The notes under the pieces are model-generated. The model did no database searches, was not told the DNA's origin, and was given only the letters and a program-made list of their open reading frames with translations. A DNA stretch of 64,000 bases. Origin: an uncultured Sterolibacterium sp. GTDB taxonomy: Bacteria; Pseudomonadota; Gammaproteobacteria; Burkholderiales; Rhodocyclaceae. The position numbers and the translations under genes are program-made. The stretch covers positions 51,521 through 115,520 of the forward strand of contig CAIVDC010000017.1 of assembly GCA_903904605.1 (NCBI GenBank), written 5' to 3'. This document shows positions 8,844 through 18,655 of this stretch, one piece after another (position 1 is the first letter of the stretch; the number at the start of each line of letters is the position of its first letter).

Positions 8844-10567
8844 TGCGGCCGGATCGACAACCGAGCGTCGGCGAGCGCCACGATCAGGTCGAATTGCGCG
8901 GTCGGCAGCGGGCGGTGGCTGACCACGATGCGTGTGCGTTCAGCGAAGTGTTCGTCGATGGCCGCCCGGATATCCGCGTCCATATCGGCGTCCAGGCCCG
9001 AGGTGCTCTCGTCGAGGATCAGCACGCGCGGCTGCATGAGCAATGCCCGCGCCAGGGCGATGCGCTGGCGCTGGCCGCCGGACCGCGCCGCGCCGCGCTG
9101 GCCGACCTCGGTGTCGAGCCCCTGCGGCAGCTGCGCCGCGAACAGGTCCACGCGCGCCAGCCGCGCAGCCGCCTGCACCTCGTCCAGACTGGCCTGGGGG
9201 CGCCCGTAGCGGATATTGTCGACGATGCTGGCGGAGAAGAGGAGCACATCCTGGGCGACAACCACCACGGCGCGGCGCAGTTCGGCGCTGTCGAGCCGGC
9301 ACAGGTCCACGCCGTCCACCAGGATGCGGCCTTGCTGCGGGTCGTAGTGCCGTTGCAGGAGGTCGGCCAGGGTGCTCTTGCCGGCGCCGGACTCCCCTTG
9401 GAGGAGCAGCTTCTTGCCTGCCGGGATGAGCAGGTCGGCGCCGTCGAGCACCATCGTCCCGTCGGGGTAGGCGAAGCTGACGCCGCGCAGTTCGATCCGC
9501 CCGCGTCCCTCGGCCGGCAGTGAAAGCGGCTGTGCCGGCGCCGTCACGGCGGTCCGCATCGTCGCCAGTTCGGCGACGCGATCGAGGCTGACGCGGGCGC
9601 GCTGCAGGGCGACGTACATGCCAAGCAGCGACTGGATGGTGCCGTTGGCCCGAGTCACGTAGCTGGCGAAGGCGATCAGCCCGCCCAGGGTCAGCGGCGC
9701 GTGACCGCGCAGGGATTGCGTGCCGAAGACGAAGATGCCGACGGTGCCCAGGGAAAGCAGAAAGCCGGGCAGTGCCCCGGCGGCGTAGCCGACCAGCTGC
9801 AGGCGCAGCGTATCCCGGCGCAGTTCGCGGTGCAGGCCGTTGAGCACCTCGCCTTCGCGCAGCTGGCCATTGTAGGACTGCACGCTCTTGGCCGCCCCCA
9901 GCACTTCGACCAGAAAGGCGGCTATGTTGGCGCCTCGTTCGCGCGCGCTGCGGCTGAGACGCTCGATGCGGGGCCGCAGGGTCCTGAGGAAGAAAGCGTT
10001 GATGATCAGGAGCAGCAGCATGATGCCGGTGAGCGGTGGGCTGAGCTGGTAGAGGATGAACAGGGAGCCCGCCAGGAGCACGCTGCTGTTGGTTGCCGAG
10101 AGCAGGAGGTCGAGGGCGAAGCGCTGTATTTCCGCAATGTCGCTGTCCAGCCTGACCATCAGGTCGCCCTGGCGGGTACGCGCGAAGAACTCCGGCGACA
10201 GCGTCAGGAGATGGGCGAACAGCGATTCGCGCAGGCTGTGCAGGATGCGCGCGGAGGTGTCGACATAGAGCAGCCGGGTGGTGGCGCCGAGGAACAGTGC
10301 AGCTATCGCCAATGCCACCATGAGGCCGGCCACGCGCAGAATGACCTGATCATTTCCGGCGAGCAGGCCTTCGTCGATCAGCTGCTTGGTCAGGTAGGGC
10401 TGGGCCAGACCGGCGCCGACCGCGGCCAGCGACAACGCCATGACCAGAGCCAGCCTGGGCAGGGCGGGGCGCAGGAAACGGGCGAACCAGTGCAAGGTTT
10501 CGCGACGTTGCGTGGCGGTGGCGCTGTCGCGGGAAGCCGCCTGCCACGGCGCCACGTAAGACTGCAT
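8840..10567 (-). CDS. qhpF: ABC transporter (fused TM-NBD), QhpF-type exporter
   Basis: Six-TM region then Walker A GESGAGKST, signature RSGGQRQR, Walker B VLILDES; qhp operon context. Confidence 0.88.
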   Translation of the reverse strand: MQSYVAPWQAASRDSATATQRRETLHWFARFLRPALPRLALVMALSLAAVGAGLAQPYLTKQLIDEGLLAGNDQVILRVAGLMVALAIAALFLGATTRLLYVDTSARILHSLRESLFAHLLTLSPEFFARTRQGDLMVRLDSDIAEIQRFALDLLLSATNSSVLLAGSLFILYQLSPPLTGIMLLLLIINAFFLRTLRPRIERLSRSARERGANIAAFLVEVLGAAKSVQSYNGQLREGEVLNGLHRELRRDTLRLQLVGYAAGALPGFLLSLGTVGIFVFGTQSLRGHAPLTLGGLIAFASYVTRANGTIQSLLGMYVALQRARVSLDRVAELATMRTAVTAPAQPLSLPAEGRGRIELRGVSFAYPDGTMVLDGADLLIPAGKKLLLQGESGAGKSTLADLLQRHYDPQQGRILVDGVDLCRLDSAELRRAVVVVAQDVLLFSASIVDNIRYGRPQASLDEVQAAARLARVDLFAAQLPQGLDTEVGQRGAARSGGQRQRIALARALLMQPRVLILDESTSGLDADMDADIRAAIDEHFAERTRIVVSHRPLPTAQFDLIVALADARLSIRPQ

Positions 10568-10574
10568 CCGGCCC

Positions 10575-11705
10575 TCAGTGGCTGAAGTAGCGCATCGACG
10601 CCGTCGCCTGATCGGCGTCGCCGGGCATGCGTATGGTCTGCAATTTTTGCAGCGTCACGGCGTCGTAGAAGGCGACCAGCGGGCCGGCGCCGCCCAGATA
10701 GAGTTCCTTGCCGTCGCGCGAGACGTTCACGTTGTAGAAGGTCTGATCGAGGTCGACGCGCTTCAGCAGCTTGCCCTTCCGGGTGTCTATGCGCGAGAGC
10801 GTCGCATAGACCGTATAGACCTCGTTGCGGCGCACCGGGTTGACCGTGGAGGAGAACAGCACGACCGAAGTGTTCTCGAATTCCTTGTAGGCGATCTTGT
10901 CGGTCGCCAGGTCCAGCGTGTAGATGCCGGACTTCATGGCATCGGGCGCCTCCGGCTTGCGGTCCGTTCGCGCCACCACGTAGGGGAAGGAAAGGACTTT
11001 CGAGGCATCCCAGAGCGGCCAGACGGCGAGCGCGTCGGGCTCGCCCAGGTTCTTGCGGTTCCAGTGCCGGATCGGGTGCGTGCCTATGACCTTGCCGGTT
11101 TTCGGGTCCATGACCACGACGTCCCAGCTCATGGCGTAGAGCCGGCTGCCGTCGGTCGAGTAGGCGAGCAGCGTGGTCCGGCGCGGTGCCGGGAAGGTGC
11201 GCAAGGGCTTGGCGCCGATGCCGGCGGCGGCATCATAGACGGCGATATAGGTGTCCTGCACCTGGTATTCGCCGGCCAGAATCTTGACCGGGTCGATGTA
11301 GATGGACAGCTCCTTGCCATCGGGGCTGACGTCGAAGGCGAAGGTGGACTTGCCGCGTATGCCCGGCGAGGACAGTTCCGCGCGGAACACTTCCTTGCCG
11401 GTATCGACGTCGATGCCGGAAACGGTCTCCCAGTGGTTGTGCAGGATGTACACCGTCTTGCCGTCGGGCGACACGACCAGCGTGCCCGGCGTGTTGCCGG
11501 GGCGCGAGTTGGGCAGGGGATAGACCTTGTCAACCTTGCGCGCGGCAACGTCGATGAAGACCAGCTTGTTGGAGTGCAGGGCGGTAACCAGATAATCCTT
11601 GGCGTTGGCGCTGCCTGCCGCCGCGGCGCCGCAGGCGGCCAGAGCGGCGAAGAGGGTCTGCCGCAGGATCTGCCGAAAAAAAGCGGCGCTGAATATTGCT
11701 TTCAT
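10575..11705 (-). CDS. qhpB: Quinohemoprotein amine dehydrogenase beta subunit (beta-propeller)
   Basis: Signal peptide MKAIFSAAFFRQILRQTLFAALAACGAAAAGSANA then YVTN/beta-propeller repeats (DYLVTALHSNKLVFIDVAARKVDKVYPLPNSRPGNTPGTLVVSPDGK). Alternative start at 11729. Confidence 0.9.
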   Translation of the reverse strand: MKAIFSAAFFRQILRQTLFAALAACGAAAAGSANAKDYLVTALHSNKLVFIDVAARKVDKVYPLPNSRPGNTPGTLVVSPDGKTVYILHNHWETVSGIDVDTGKEVFRAELSSPGIRGKSTFAFDVSPDGKELSIYIDPVKILAGEYQVQDTYIAVYDAAAGIGAKPLRTFPAPRRTTLLAYSTDGSRLYAMSWDVVVMDPKTGKVIGTHPIRHWNRKNLGEPDALAVWPLWDASKVLSFPYVVARTDRKPEAPDAMKSGIYTLDLATDKIAYKEFENTSVVLFSSTVNPVRRNEVYTVYATLSRIDTRKGKLLKRVDLDQTFYNVNVSRDGKELYLGGAGPLVAFYDAVTLQKLQTIRMPGDADQATASMRYFSH

Positions 11706-11728
11706 GATCTTCCTTTCGTCCGTCCCCA

Positions 11729-12046
11729 TCACTTCGGGAACACGGCCTGAAGGGCGCGCCAGTCGCGTGCCGCGCTGTCGTTGCCGACACTCCAGTCGGT
11801 ATAGGTGTTGAGCGTGTCGGGAACCTGCACCGGCCACCAGCAGGGATCGGCGCAGCCATAGAGGTCTGCCTCCATCGGCTGGCAGAGGCCGGCGACGCCG
11901 CCGAAGGCATCGACTTCCCAACCTGGGTCGAAGACCGTCGTGCAGCCGACGGCGGCCGCCATCGTCACGACCTCGTCGCCGGCGCGCGCCGCCGGCGACT
12001 GGATCAGCAAAGCGGCCTTCTTGTTCAATGGTTTCATGTGGTTCAT
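11729..12046 (-). CDS. qhpC: Quinohemoprotein amine dehydrogenase gamma subunit precursor (CTQ and thioether cross-linked)
   Basis: 105 aa; [50 protein letters not shown] carries all Cys/Asp/Glu/Trp cross-link positions of known QHNDH gamma subunits; 28-residue leader before the core. Confidence 0.95.
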   Translation of the reverse strand: MNHMKPLNKKAALLIQSPAARAGDEVVTMAAAVGCTTVFDPGWEVDAFGGVAGLCQPMEADLYGCADPCWWPVQVPDTLNTYTDWSVGNDSAARDWRALQAVFPK

Positions 12047-13491
12047 TGCGGGCCTCTCCTGGAACCGATGTGTTGCGTGAAAAAGGCGGGGTTCTTGTCC
12101 TGCAGTTCGACGTAGCCGGCCAGGCCGAAGTCCAGCCACTCGCGCATCAGTTCGCAGTAGTGGTGGGTGGGCGCCAGCGGGTCGCCGTAGCGCGTGTAGG
12201 ACTCGTGGTAGCAACCTCCGGCGCAGAGGTTGCGGATGCGGCAACTGCCGCAGCCGGCCGGCAAGTCGGCTGCGGCGGTCAGGAAGTCGTCCAAACGCTC
12301 ACGGTCGACGCCGTCCGTGACATTGCCGAAGGCGGGCAGGGCGGAACCGGCGAAGCGGTGGCAGAGGTTCAGGCTGCCCTGGTCGTCGAGCGCCAGGAGG
12401 CCGACGCCGGCGCCGCAGGGCAGGACTTTCCGGCTGCCGGCATAGAGCTCCGCGAGCATCTGGTGCATGTTGGCGAAGCCGATGTTGTGGCCGGCGACGG
12501 CGGCATCGAGGTAGAGCCGCCCCAGCGCCTTGAAGCCTTCGAACACCTCGGCCAGTTCGGCCGGGGAGAGGTTGGCCTGATGGTTCTGGCTGGTGGTCAC
12601 CGGCGCGAAACCGATTTCGAAGAAGCCCAGTTCGTCTCTCAAGTGGCTGTGGATGGCGAGCACGTCGCTGCCGCCGGCCGAAAGCGTGACGCGCGCGCCC
12701 ACCGGACGCGAGCGGTAACGCGAGAGCAGGAGCTTCGCTTTGGCCGCCACCAGGTCGTAGCTGCCCCGGCCCCCCCGGGTTTTCCTCCGGCGATCGTGGA
12801 CCTCCCTGGGACCGTCGATGCTGATCGAGAGGCCGAAGCAATGCTGATCGAGAAAGTCGATGATCTCCTCGTTGAGCAAGGTGGCGTTGGTGGTGAGCGT
12901 GAAGTTGGGCCGCTTGCCCGCAGCCGCGCACCGTTCTTCCGCGTAAGCCACGACGCTGCGTATCAGCGGCAGGTTGGTCAGCGGCTCGCCGCCCAGGAAT
13001 GCCAGGTTGATCCCGGTGCGGGCGGCGCTTTCTGAAATCAGCAGGTCGACGCCGCGGCGGGCGGTGTCGGCATCCATTTTCCGGGCGCGAGCAGGGGCCG
13101 TCAGGTCCTCCTTGTAGCAATAGCCGCAAGCCAGATTGCAGCCGCTGCTGACGCTGAGAACCAGGGTGTTGAGGGCATGATCGGCGAATCTGATCGTCGG
13201 GGCCGTCGCCGCCCCCGGCAGACTCTCCCTCAGTATGGCCAGGCTGCGCAGGTCGTCCACGGTCTCCGCGACCTGTGCCGGCGACAGACTTCCTTCCGGG
13301 CGGGCCGAAATCCACTCGCGCATGTCGGCCGCGGTGATGCAGGGGCGTGTCTTGAGAAAATCCAGCACTTCCTCGCCGACGCTGTCCAGTTCGAACAGGG
13401 CGCTGGTCGGCAAATGGAACAGCACCCGACGTCCGCCGAGGCTGACGTCGTGGAAACTGTCGGAATCGAGATAGAGCGCGCCATTGGCCAC
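12043..13491 (-). CDS. qhpD: Radical SAM/SPASM peptide-modifying enzyme QhpD
   Basis: [14 protein letters not shown] (CX3CX2C); SPASM cysteines [14 protein letters not shown]...YC; N-terminal PqqD-like region; overlaps qhpC start by 4 nt. Confidence 0.94.
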   Translation of the reverse strand: MANGALYLDSDSFHDVSLGGRRVLFHLPTSALFELDSVGEEVLDFLKTRPCITAADMREWISARPEGSLSPAQVAETVDDLRSLAILRESLPGAATAPTIRFADHALNTLVLSVSSGCNLACGYCYKEDLTAPARARKMDADTARRGVDLLISESAARTGINLAFLGGEPLTNLPLIRSVVAYAEERCAAAGKRPNFTLTTNATLLNEEIIDFLDQHCFGLSISIDGPREVHDRRRKTRGGRGSYDLVAAKAKLLLSRYRSRPVGARVTLSAGGSDVLAIHSHLRDELGFFEIGFAPVTTSQNHQANLSPAELAEVFEGFKALGRLYLDAAVAGHNIGFANMHQMLAELYAGSRKVLPCGAGVGLLALDDQGSLNLCHRFAGSALPAFGNVTDGVDRERLDDFLTAAADLPAGCGSCRIRNLCAGGCYHESYTRYGDPLAPTHHYCELMREWLDFGLAGYVELQDKNPAFFTQHIGSRRGPQ

Positions 13492-13505
13492 TGGAGGTTC
13501 TCCGT

Positions 13506-15098
13506 TCAGCGCAGCGGCGGATCGACCCAGCGCTGCACCGTGACGATCAAGGGCGCTGCGGCCTTGATCCGGCGCTTGCCGTCCGCGACTGCCGCCGTCA
13601 CCGTCAGGTCGCCGGTGTTGTTGGTGCCGAACTTGCGCTTGGGGTTGGGGCCGGCCGCAGCTGGCACGAACAGTCCGGACGGCTCAAGCCTGCCGGCGAA
13701 GCTGGCGTCCCGGTAGGTCCTGGCGTTGGCATTGGCGTTGGCAAAACTCCATTGCGCCGGAAACACGCCGATGCGCTGCAAGGTCTTGCCGCCCTTGCCG
13801 CCGATATAGCCGACGGCCTCGAACTGCGCCGGTTGCGTCGCCAGCGCGCCGCCGTTGTCGCCGATCCGCGCCAGACCGCGATCCGGTTCCAGGCGAAGGC
13901 TGTCGATGCGCCGATACACGGTGAGCAGATCTCCTGCCGCCGTCTCGCCGACCTTCACCGTGCGCTGGCCCACTGCTGCATTGGCGCCGGGCCGCGCTTC
14001 GACCACCACGGTTTCGGCAGAGCGGCGAAGTTCGCGCAGCACGCGCACCCCCTGGCCCAGATCGACCGGGCCCGTGAGGCCGGTGCCGTGGATTTCGAGT
14101 TGCTGCGCAACGCCGGCCTTGAGGTATTCCGGGTTGACCGCGAGAACGGCCGGCGTGCCTGCCAACCGGGTGGCGGCGAGATCGCCGCCCAAAGTGTCGA
14201 CATCGCGCAGATACCAGCGCCCCTGCAGGTGGCTGCCATCCTCGGAGAGGGTGAATACCTGGCGCACGTCCTGGTCGCCTTGCCGGAGACTGGCGCGCCA
14301 TTCATAACCGGTATAGAGGATGGCGCGTCCGGAAGCCTTCTCGCTCCTGCCATCGGCGTAGCGCAGTTCCATCGTCATGGTGTACTCGTCGGCGGCGGTC
14401 TCAGTGATCGTCGCCACGCCCTCGTAGTCGCCCCAGCCCGGACGGTGACCGACCACGCGCCAATTGCCGCCGGGTTTGACCCAGGTCTGCGCCTGCCATC
14501 TCGCCCAGGCTGGGCTGTCCAGCGGATAGAGCTTGGCGAGGAGGGGCGGCACCTGCCGGGACGCGATTTCCCACCAGTTCCGGTCCCGGCCGTTGCTCTG
14601 GATCTCGATGCTCGGGTACTGGCCGACGTGAAAGTTGGACAGGCGCAGCCAGTCTGCCTCGCTCCGCCTCTGCAGGGCGATCCGGGCGTAACTGTGGCAG
14701 CGCGCGCAGGTATCGCCGACCAGTTGATTCTCGAAATGCTCGGCGCCGCCGGGTCGGCGTTCCGGCAGGTAGCGCCAGGGCAGGGCCTCCGACGGCGCCA
14801 GGCCGTACGCGTCGGAAAGAACCTTGACCAGCGTCCGCCGCGTCCCGTCGTCCAGCTGCACCTTGTGGATCAGGCTCATCCGCCCGACGGTCATTTCCCA
14901 GCCTTCGGGGCTGCGCCTGGCTTCGGCGATGCGCTCCAGGCTGCCGTCGGCGCGCGCCTCGTGGCAACCGGCGCATTTGGCCTGCAGCAAGGCTGCTCCG
15001 GCAGGGCTGAGTGCGGCCACGGCGGGTGTCGCGGCGAGCGCGCCCAGTGTCATCAGGGCCAACAGCCGCCAGCTTGCGGCAAACGATGCCATGCTCAT
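13506..15098 (-). CDS. qhpA: Quinohemoprotein amine dehydrogenase alpha subunit (diheme cytochrome c)
   Basis: Signal peptide; two heme motifs CAGCH and CARCH; large Ig/beta domains as in QHNDH alpha; operon context. Confidence 0.93.
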   Translation of the reverse strand: MSMASFAASWRLLALMTLGALAATPAVAALSPAGAALLQAKCAGCHEARADGSLERIAEARRSPEGWEMTVGRMSLIHKVQLDDGTRRTLVKVLSDAYGLAPSEALPWRYLPERRPGGAEHFENQLVGDTCARCHSYARIALQRRSEADWLRLSNFHVGQYPSIEIQSNGRDRNWWEIASRQVPPLLAKLYPLDSPAWARWQAQTWVKPGGNWRVVGHRPGWGDYEGVATITETAADEYTMTMELRYADGRSEKASGRAILYTGYEWRASLRQGDQDVRQVFTLSEDGSHLQGRWYLRDVDTLGGDLAATRLAGTPAVLAVNPEYLKAGVAQQLEIHGTGLTGPVDLGQGVRVLRELRRSAETVVVEARPGANAAVGQRTVKVGETAAGDLLTVYRRIDSLRLEPDRGLARIGDNGGALATQPAQFEAVGYIGGKGGKTLQRIGVFPAQWSFANANANARTYRDASFAGRLEPSGLFVPAAAGPNPKRKFGTNNTGDLTVTAAVADGKRRIKAAAPLIVTVQRWVDPPLR

Positions 15099-15174
15099 TT
15101 GATCTCCTCTTCCCCGGCCGCCGGCACGCGGTCCTCTCGGATTTCCTACAGCGTAAGCGCATCGGCCCGGCTAG

Positions 15175-15229
15175 CGTTATCAATTTTTGGCAAAGGAGCG
15201 AACGCAAAAATTGCCGGAATTTGATAACG
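15175..15229. promoter_or_regulatory. Nested inverted-repeat element between divergent qhpA and the DUF1329 gene
   Basis: CGTTATCAA (15175-15183)/TTGATAACG (15221-15229) enclosing CAATTTTTG (15181-15189)/CAAAAATTG (15205-15213), in an AT-rich part of the intergenic region. Confidence 0.6.
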
Positions 15230-15356
15230 GTTCATGGCCTGGATACTCAAGAATCGGCGACGATGATACCCGGGCCTGGTTCAGGGTTTCTCTGTGCGAT
15301 ACGCGGACAACGCGACGCTTCGACGAAGGTATTTGGGGAATTAGGGGAGAACGGCA

Positions 15357-16718
15357 ATGAAACGATTTGACCACGCGCTGCTGGCGCTCGGCTTGGGCTT
15401 GATGGCGGGGGCGGTTTCAGCCGCCGTGACGGAGCAGGAAGCCGCGAAGCTGGGCAAGGAATTGACCCCGATCGGTGCCGAGAGAGCTGGCAACAAGGAC
15501 GGCAGCATCCCGGAATGGAAAGGCGGCACGCCCAAGGCCAAGCGCAAGCTGAGCGATCCCCGGGTCGATCCCTATGCCGCCGACAAGCCGCTTTATTCCG
15601 TCGATGCGTCCAATGTCGATAAGTACAAGGACAAGCTATCGGCGGGACAGATCGAACTGATCAAGACGCGCAAGGGTTATCGGCTCGACGTCTATCCGAC
15701 CCATCGTTCCTGCGGCTACCCCGAGGTGATCAACGAACGCACCCGGCAGAATGCCACCCTGGCCAAGCTCTCCAGCGATGGCAAGGATAATCTGGCGACG
15801 GCTTTGGGCGGCGCCTTTCCCTTTCCCATTCCCAAGAATGGCGCCGAGGCCGTTTGGAACCACCGCCTGCGCTGGCAGGGCCTGGGCCGCATCGAACACT
15901 ACCAGACCAACTTCATCAACCCTGACGGCAGCTTCTATGGCCTGGCCCAGGACCAGATCACCCTGATGCCTTTCGCTTCGACCAAGGCCAAGTCGCCGGA
16001 GGATGTTGGCGGCCTGCAGATGGAAATTCTCAACGTCGCCACTGCACCCGCCTCGCGCGTCGGCGAAGTGATCCTGGCCCACTACTTCCTCGGCAGCAAG
16101 TCGATCGACGCCTGGATGTACTTCCCCGGACAGCGCCGGGTGCGCCGCCTGCCGGCGTTCGAGTATGACAATCCGATTCCCGGTTACGAAAACCTGGAGA
16201 CCGCCGACCAGTACCCGATGTTCGCCGGCTCCCTCGACCGCTACGACTGGAAGCTGGTCGGCAAGCAGGAAATGCTCGTGCCCTACAACAGCTTCAAGCT
16301 GGTGGCCAAACGCAAGATGTCCGAGGTCTATCTCGGACCCTATCCCAACCGCGACCTGATGCGCTACGAACTTCACCGCGTCTGGAAAGTCGAGGGGACG
16401 GTGAAGAAAGGCATGCGCCACATGTTCGCCAAGCGCACCTTCTACCTCGACGAGGACAGCTGGATGATCATGGAAGCCGACCAGTACGACGCCCAGGGCA
16501 AGCTCTGGCGGGTCATGGAGGCTTCCCTCTATCCGGCCGTCGAGCTGGGCGCCTGCGTCAGCCAGGAGTTCGTCTCCTTCGACCTCAACGTCAATCGTTA
16601 TCTCGCCGAGAATTCGACTCAGGAATCCAAGCCTACCGATTGGCTGGCAGGCGACGAAGGCCGCATCGATCCCAAGCGTTTCGATTCCGATGAACTGCGG
16701 CGCGCAGGCGAGCGCTGA
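15357..16718 (+). CDS. DUF1329 domain-containing protein (periplasmic/outer-membrane lipoprotein-like)
   Basis: Signal peptide; VTEQEAAKLGKELTPIGAERAGNKDGSIPEWKGG is typical of DUF1329 N-termini. Confidence 0.93.
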   Translation: MKRFDHALLALGLGLMAGAVSAAVTEQEAAKLGKELTPIGAERAGNKDGSIPEWKGGTPKAKRKLSDPRVDPYAADKPLYSVDASNVDKYKDKLSAGQIELIKTRKGYRLDVYPTHRSCGYPEVINERTRQNATLAKLSSDGKDNLATALGGAFPFPIPKNGAEAVWNHRLRWQGLGRIEHYQTNFINPDGSFYGLAQDQITLMPFASTKAKSPEDVGGLQMEILNVATAPASRVGEVILAHYFLGSKSIDAWMYFPGQRRVRRLPAFEYDNPIPGYENLETADQYPMFAGSLDRYDWKLVGKQEMLVPYNSFKLVAKRKMSEVYLGPYPNRDLMRYELHRVWKVEGTVKKGMRHMFAKRTFYLDEDSWMIMEADQYDAQGKLWRVMEASLYPAVELGACVSQEFVSFDLNVNRYLAENSTQESKPTDWLAGDEGRIDPKRFDSDELRRAGER

Positions 16719-16755
16719 GCCGGCGCCGCCTCCTCATTGAGCAAAGGATGAACTC

Positions 16756-18555
16756 ATGAAAACGACTACTCTGCAATTCAAACCGCTCGCCGTGGCCATT
16801 GCGGCGCTCGGCCTGGGCCTGGCCAATCCCGCTGCCGCCTTCAAGTTCGAAATGGACAACGGTCTGACCGGCAGCTTCGATTCGACCTTCTCCTTCGGCC
16901 TGCAGCAGCGCCTGAAGTCGCCGGACAGTTCGATCATCGGCAACGACTCGGGCGGCCACGTGCCTACCCAGGCCGCCCTGGGCAGCCTGGTCAACGGACC
17001 CGGCAATAACGCTACCGCCAATCCGGACTTCAACTACACGAATATCGACGACGGCGACCTCAACTACAAGAAGGGGCAGATCGTCTCCGCCGTGGTCAAA
17101 GGTACGCACGAGTTGTTCATCAAGGATCAAGGCAACTGGTCGGCGCTGGGCCGCGTCACCTGGTCTTCCGATTTCGCGGCAGCCAAAACGCAGCGCACGC
17201 CGCTGGACGATGAAGCGAAGAAGGCGGTTCAGGAGAATGTCACGCTGCTCGACCTGTGGGTGTCGAAGGAACTGAGCCTGGGCGGCAACACCGCCAAGCT
17301 CAAGTTCGGCAACCAGGTGATCAGCTGGGGCGAGGATATCTTCATCATCGGCGGCATCAATTCGATCAACGCGCTCGACCTGCGCAAGATCCACATACCC
17401 GGCGTGCAATTGAAGGAGATCTTCGTGCCGGCGCCCATGCTCTCCATCGCCAGCGGCCTGGGCGGCGGCGTCTCGATGGAGGCTTACTACCAGTTCCGCT
17501 GGAACAAGTTCATCCTCGATCCGGCAGGCACCTACTGGTCGGCGGCCGACTTCCTCGGCAAGGGCGGTCAGCGCGGCGCGTTCATTCCCAGCAGCTTCGG
17601 CGGCATCGGCGACTTCGATCCGACGCGCGGCAGGACCATGGCGGCGGTCACTGCCGCCGGCGGTCTGGTGCCGATAGAGAGCACTTCGCCCAGGAACGGC
17701 GGACAGTACGGCTTCAACCTCCGCTTCAAGCCCCAGGAGTCCGAAACCGAATACGCCGCCTACTATATCCGCTACCACGACAAGCTGCCGTTTGTCGGTT
17801 TCCGGCAAGACCTGAACGTGGCAGGGGCCGGTCCGGGCATGCTCAACCTCGGCGGGTACACGGCCATCGAGCAGTATGGCGAAGACAAGTCGCTGTTCGG
17901 TCTTTCATTGAACACCAAGGTCGGCGACTGGGCGGTGGGCTCGGAGATTTCCTACCGGCCGCGCGACAGCGTGGCGATCGACCCCACGGTCGGCGCTGCG
18001 GTCCCCGGCAGCCCGGTCCGGCCGCAGTTCGACCTGCTGGCACTTGCCCTGGCCTCGCCCAACGGCGTGGCGACGGCCAACGGCTACACCAACGAACGGA
18101 AATGGCAGGCGCACCTGACCGGCTTCAAACTGCTGCCTCAGGAGATCACGATGCCGCTGGGCGCCGCCGAAGGCTACTTCCTCGGGGAAATGGCGGTGAC
18201 CCGTTATCCGGGCCTGGCCCTCGATGGCAGCGTGCCCTATCTGCTCAACAACTACACGCTGCCCACCAAGACCTCCTGGGGTTATGTGACCGAGTTCGGG
18301 CTGACCTATGCGAACATCTTCAATTCCGGCTGGACCATGAGCCCGGTCCTGGATTTCTACCACGATGTCAAGGGTGTCAGTCCGAATACCATACCCTTTA
18401 TCGAGGGGCGCAAGGCCCTCTCCCTCGGCCTGAACTTCGACTACCATAATGCGCTGAAGGCCAGCGTCGGCTACTCCAGTTTCTGGGGCGGCGGCGATCT
18501 CAACATGATGCGCGACCGGGACGTGCTCAGCGCCTCTGTTTCCTATACCTTCTGA
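16756..18555 (+). CDS. DUF1302 domain-containing outer membrane protein
   Basis: FKFEMDNGLTGSFDSTFSFGLQQR start and C-terminal aromatic SASVSYTF beta-barrel signature; follows a DUF1329 gene. Confidence 0.93.
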   Translation: MKTTTLQFKPLAVAIAALGLGLANPAAAFKFEMDNGLTGSFDSTFSFGLQQRLKSPDSSIIGNDSGGHVPTQAALGSLVNGPGNNATANPDFNYTNIDDGDLNYKKGQIVSAVVKGTHELFIKDQGNWSALGRVTWSSDFAAAKTQRTPLDDEAKKAVQENVTLLDLWVSKELSLGGNTAKLKFGNQVISWGEDIFIIGGINSINALDLRKIHIPGVQLKEIFVPAPMLSIASGLGGGVSMEAYYQFRWNKFILDPAGTYWSAADFLGKGGQRGAFIPSSFGGIGDFDPTRGRTMAAVTAAGGLVPIESTSPRNGGQYGFNLRFKPQESETEYAAYYIRYHDKLPFVGFRQDLNVAGAGPGMLNLGGYTAIEQYGEDKSLFGLSLNTKVGDWAVGSEISYRPRDSVAIDPTVGAAVPGSPVRPQFDLLALALASPNGVATANGYTNERKWQAHLTGFKLLPQEITMPLGAAEGYFLGEMAVTRYPGLALDGSVPYLLNNYTLPTKTSWGYVTEFGLTYANIFNSGWTMSPVLDFYHDVKGVSPNTIPFIEGRKALSLGLNFDYHNALKASVGYSSFWGGGDLNMMRDRDVLSASVSYTF

Positions 18556-18566
18556 CCCCGTGGTCC

Positions 18567-18603
18567 CCGACGGCTTGCAACTGTTCCCGGCGCAAGCCGT
18601 CGG
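18567..18603 (+). terminator. Strong intercistronic hairpin downstream of the DUF1302 gene
   Basis: Perfect 12-bp stem CCGACGGCTTGC (18567-18578)/GCAAGCCGTCGG (18592-18603), 13-nt loop, no U-tract. Confidence 0.55.
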
Positions 18604-18655
18604 CGTATTCCGGCGTGACCTTGTGGCCGCCGCACTTGACGAGGACTTTTCGTAG

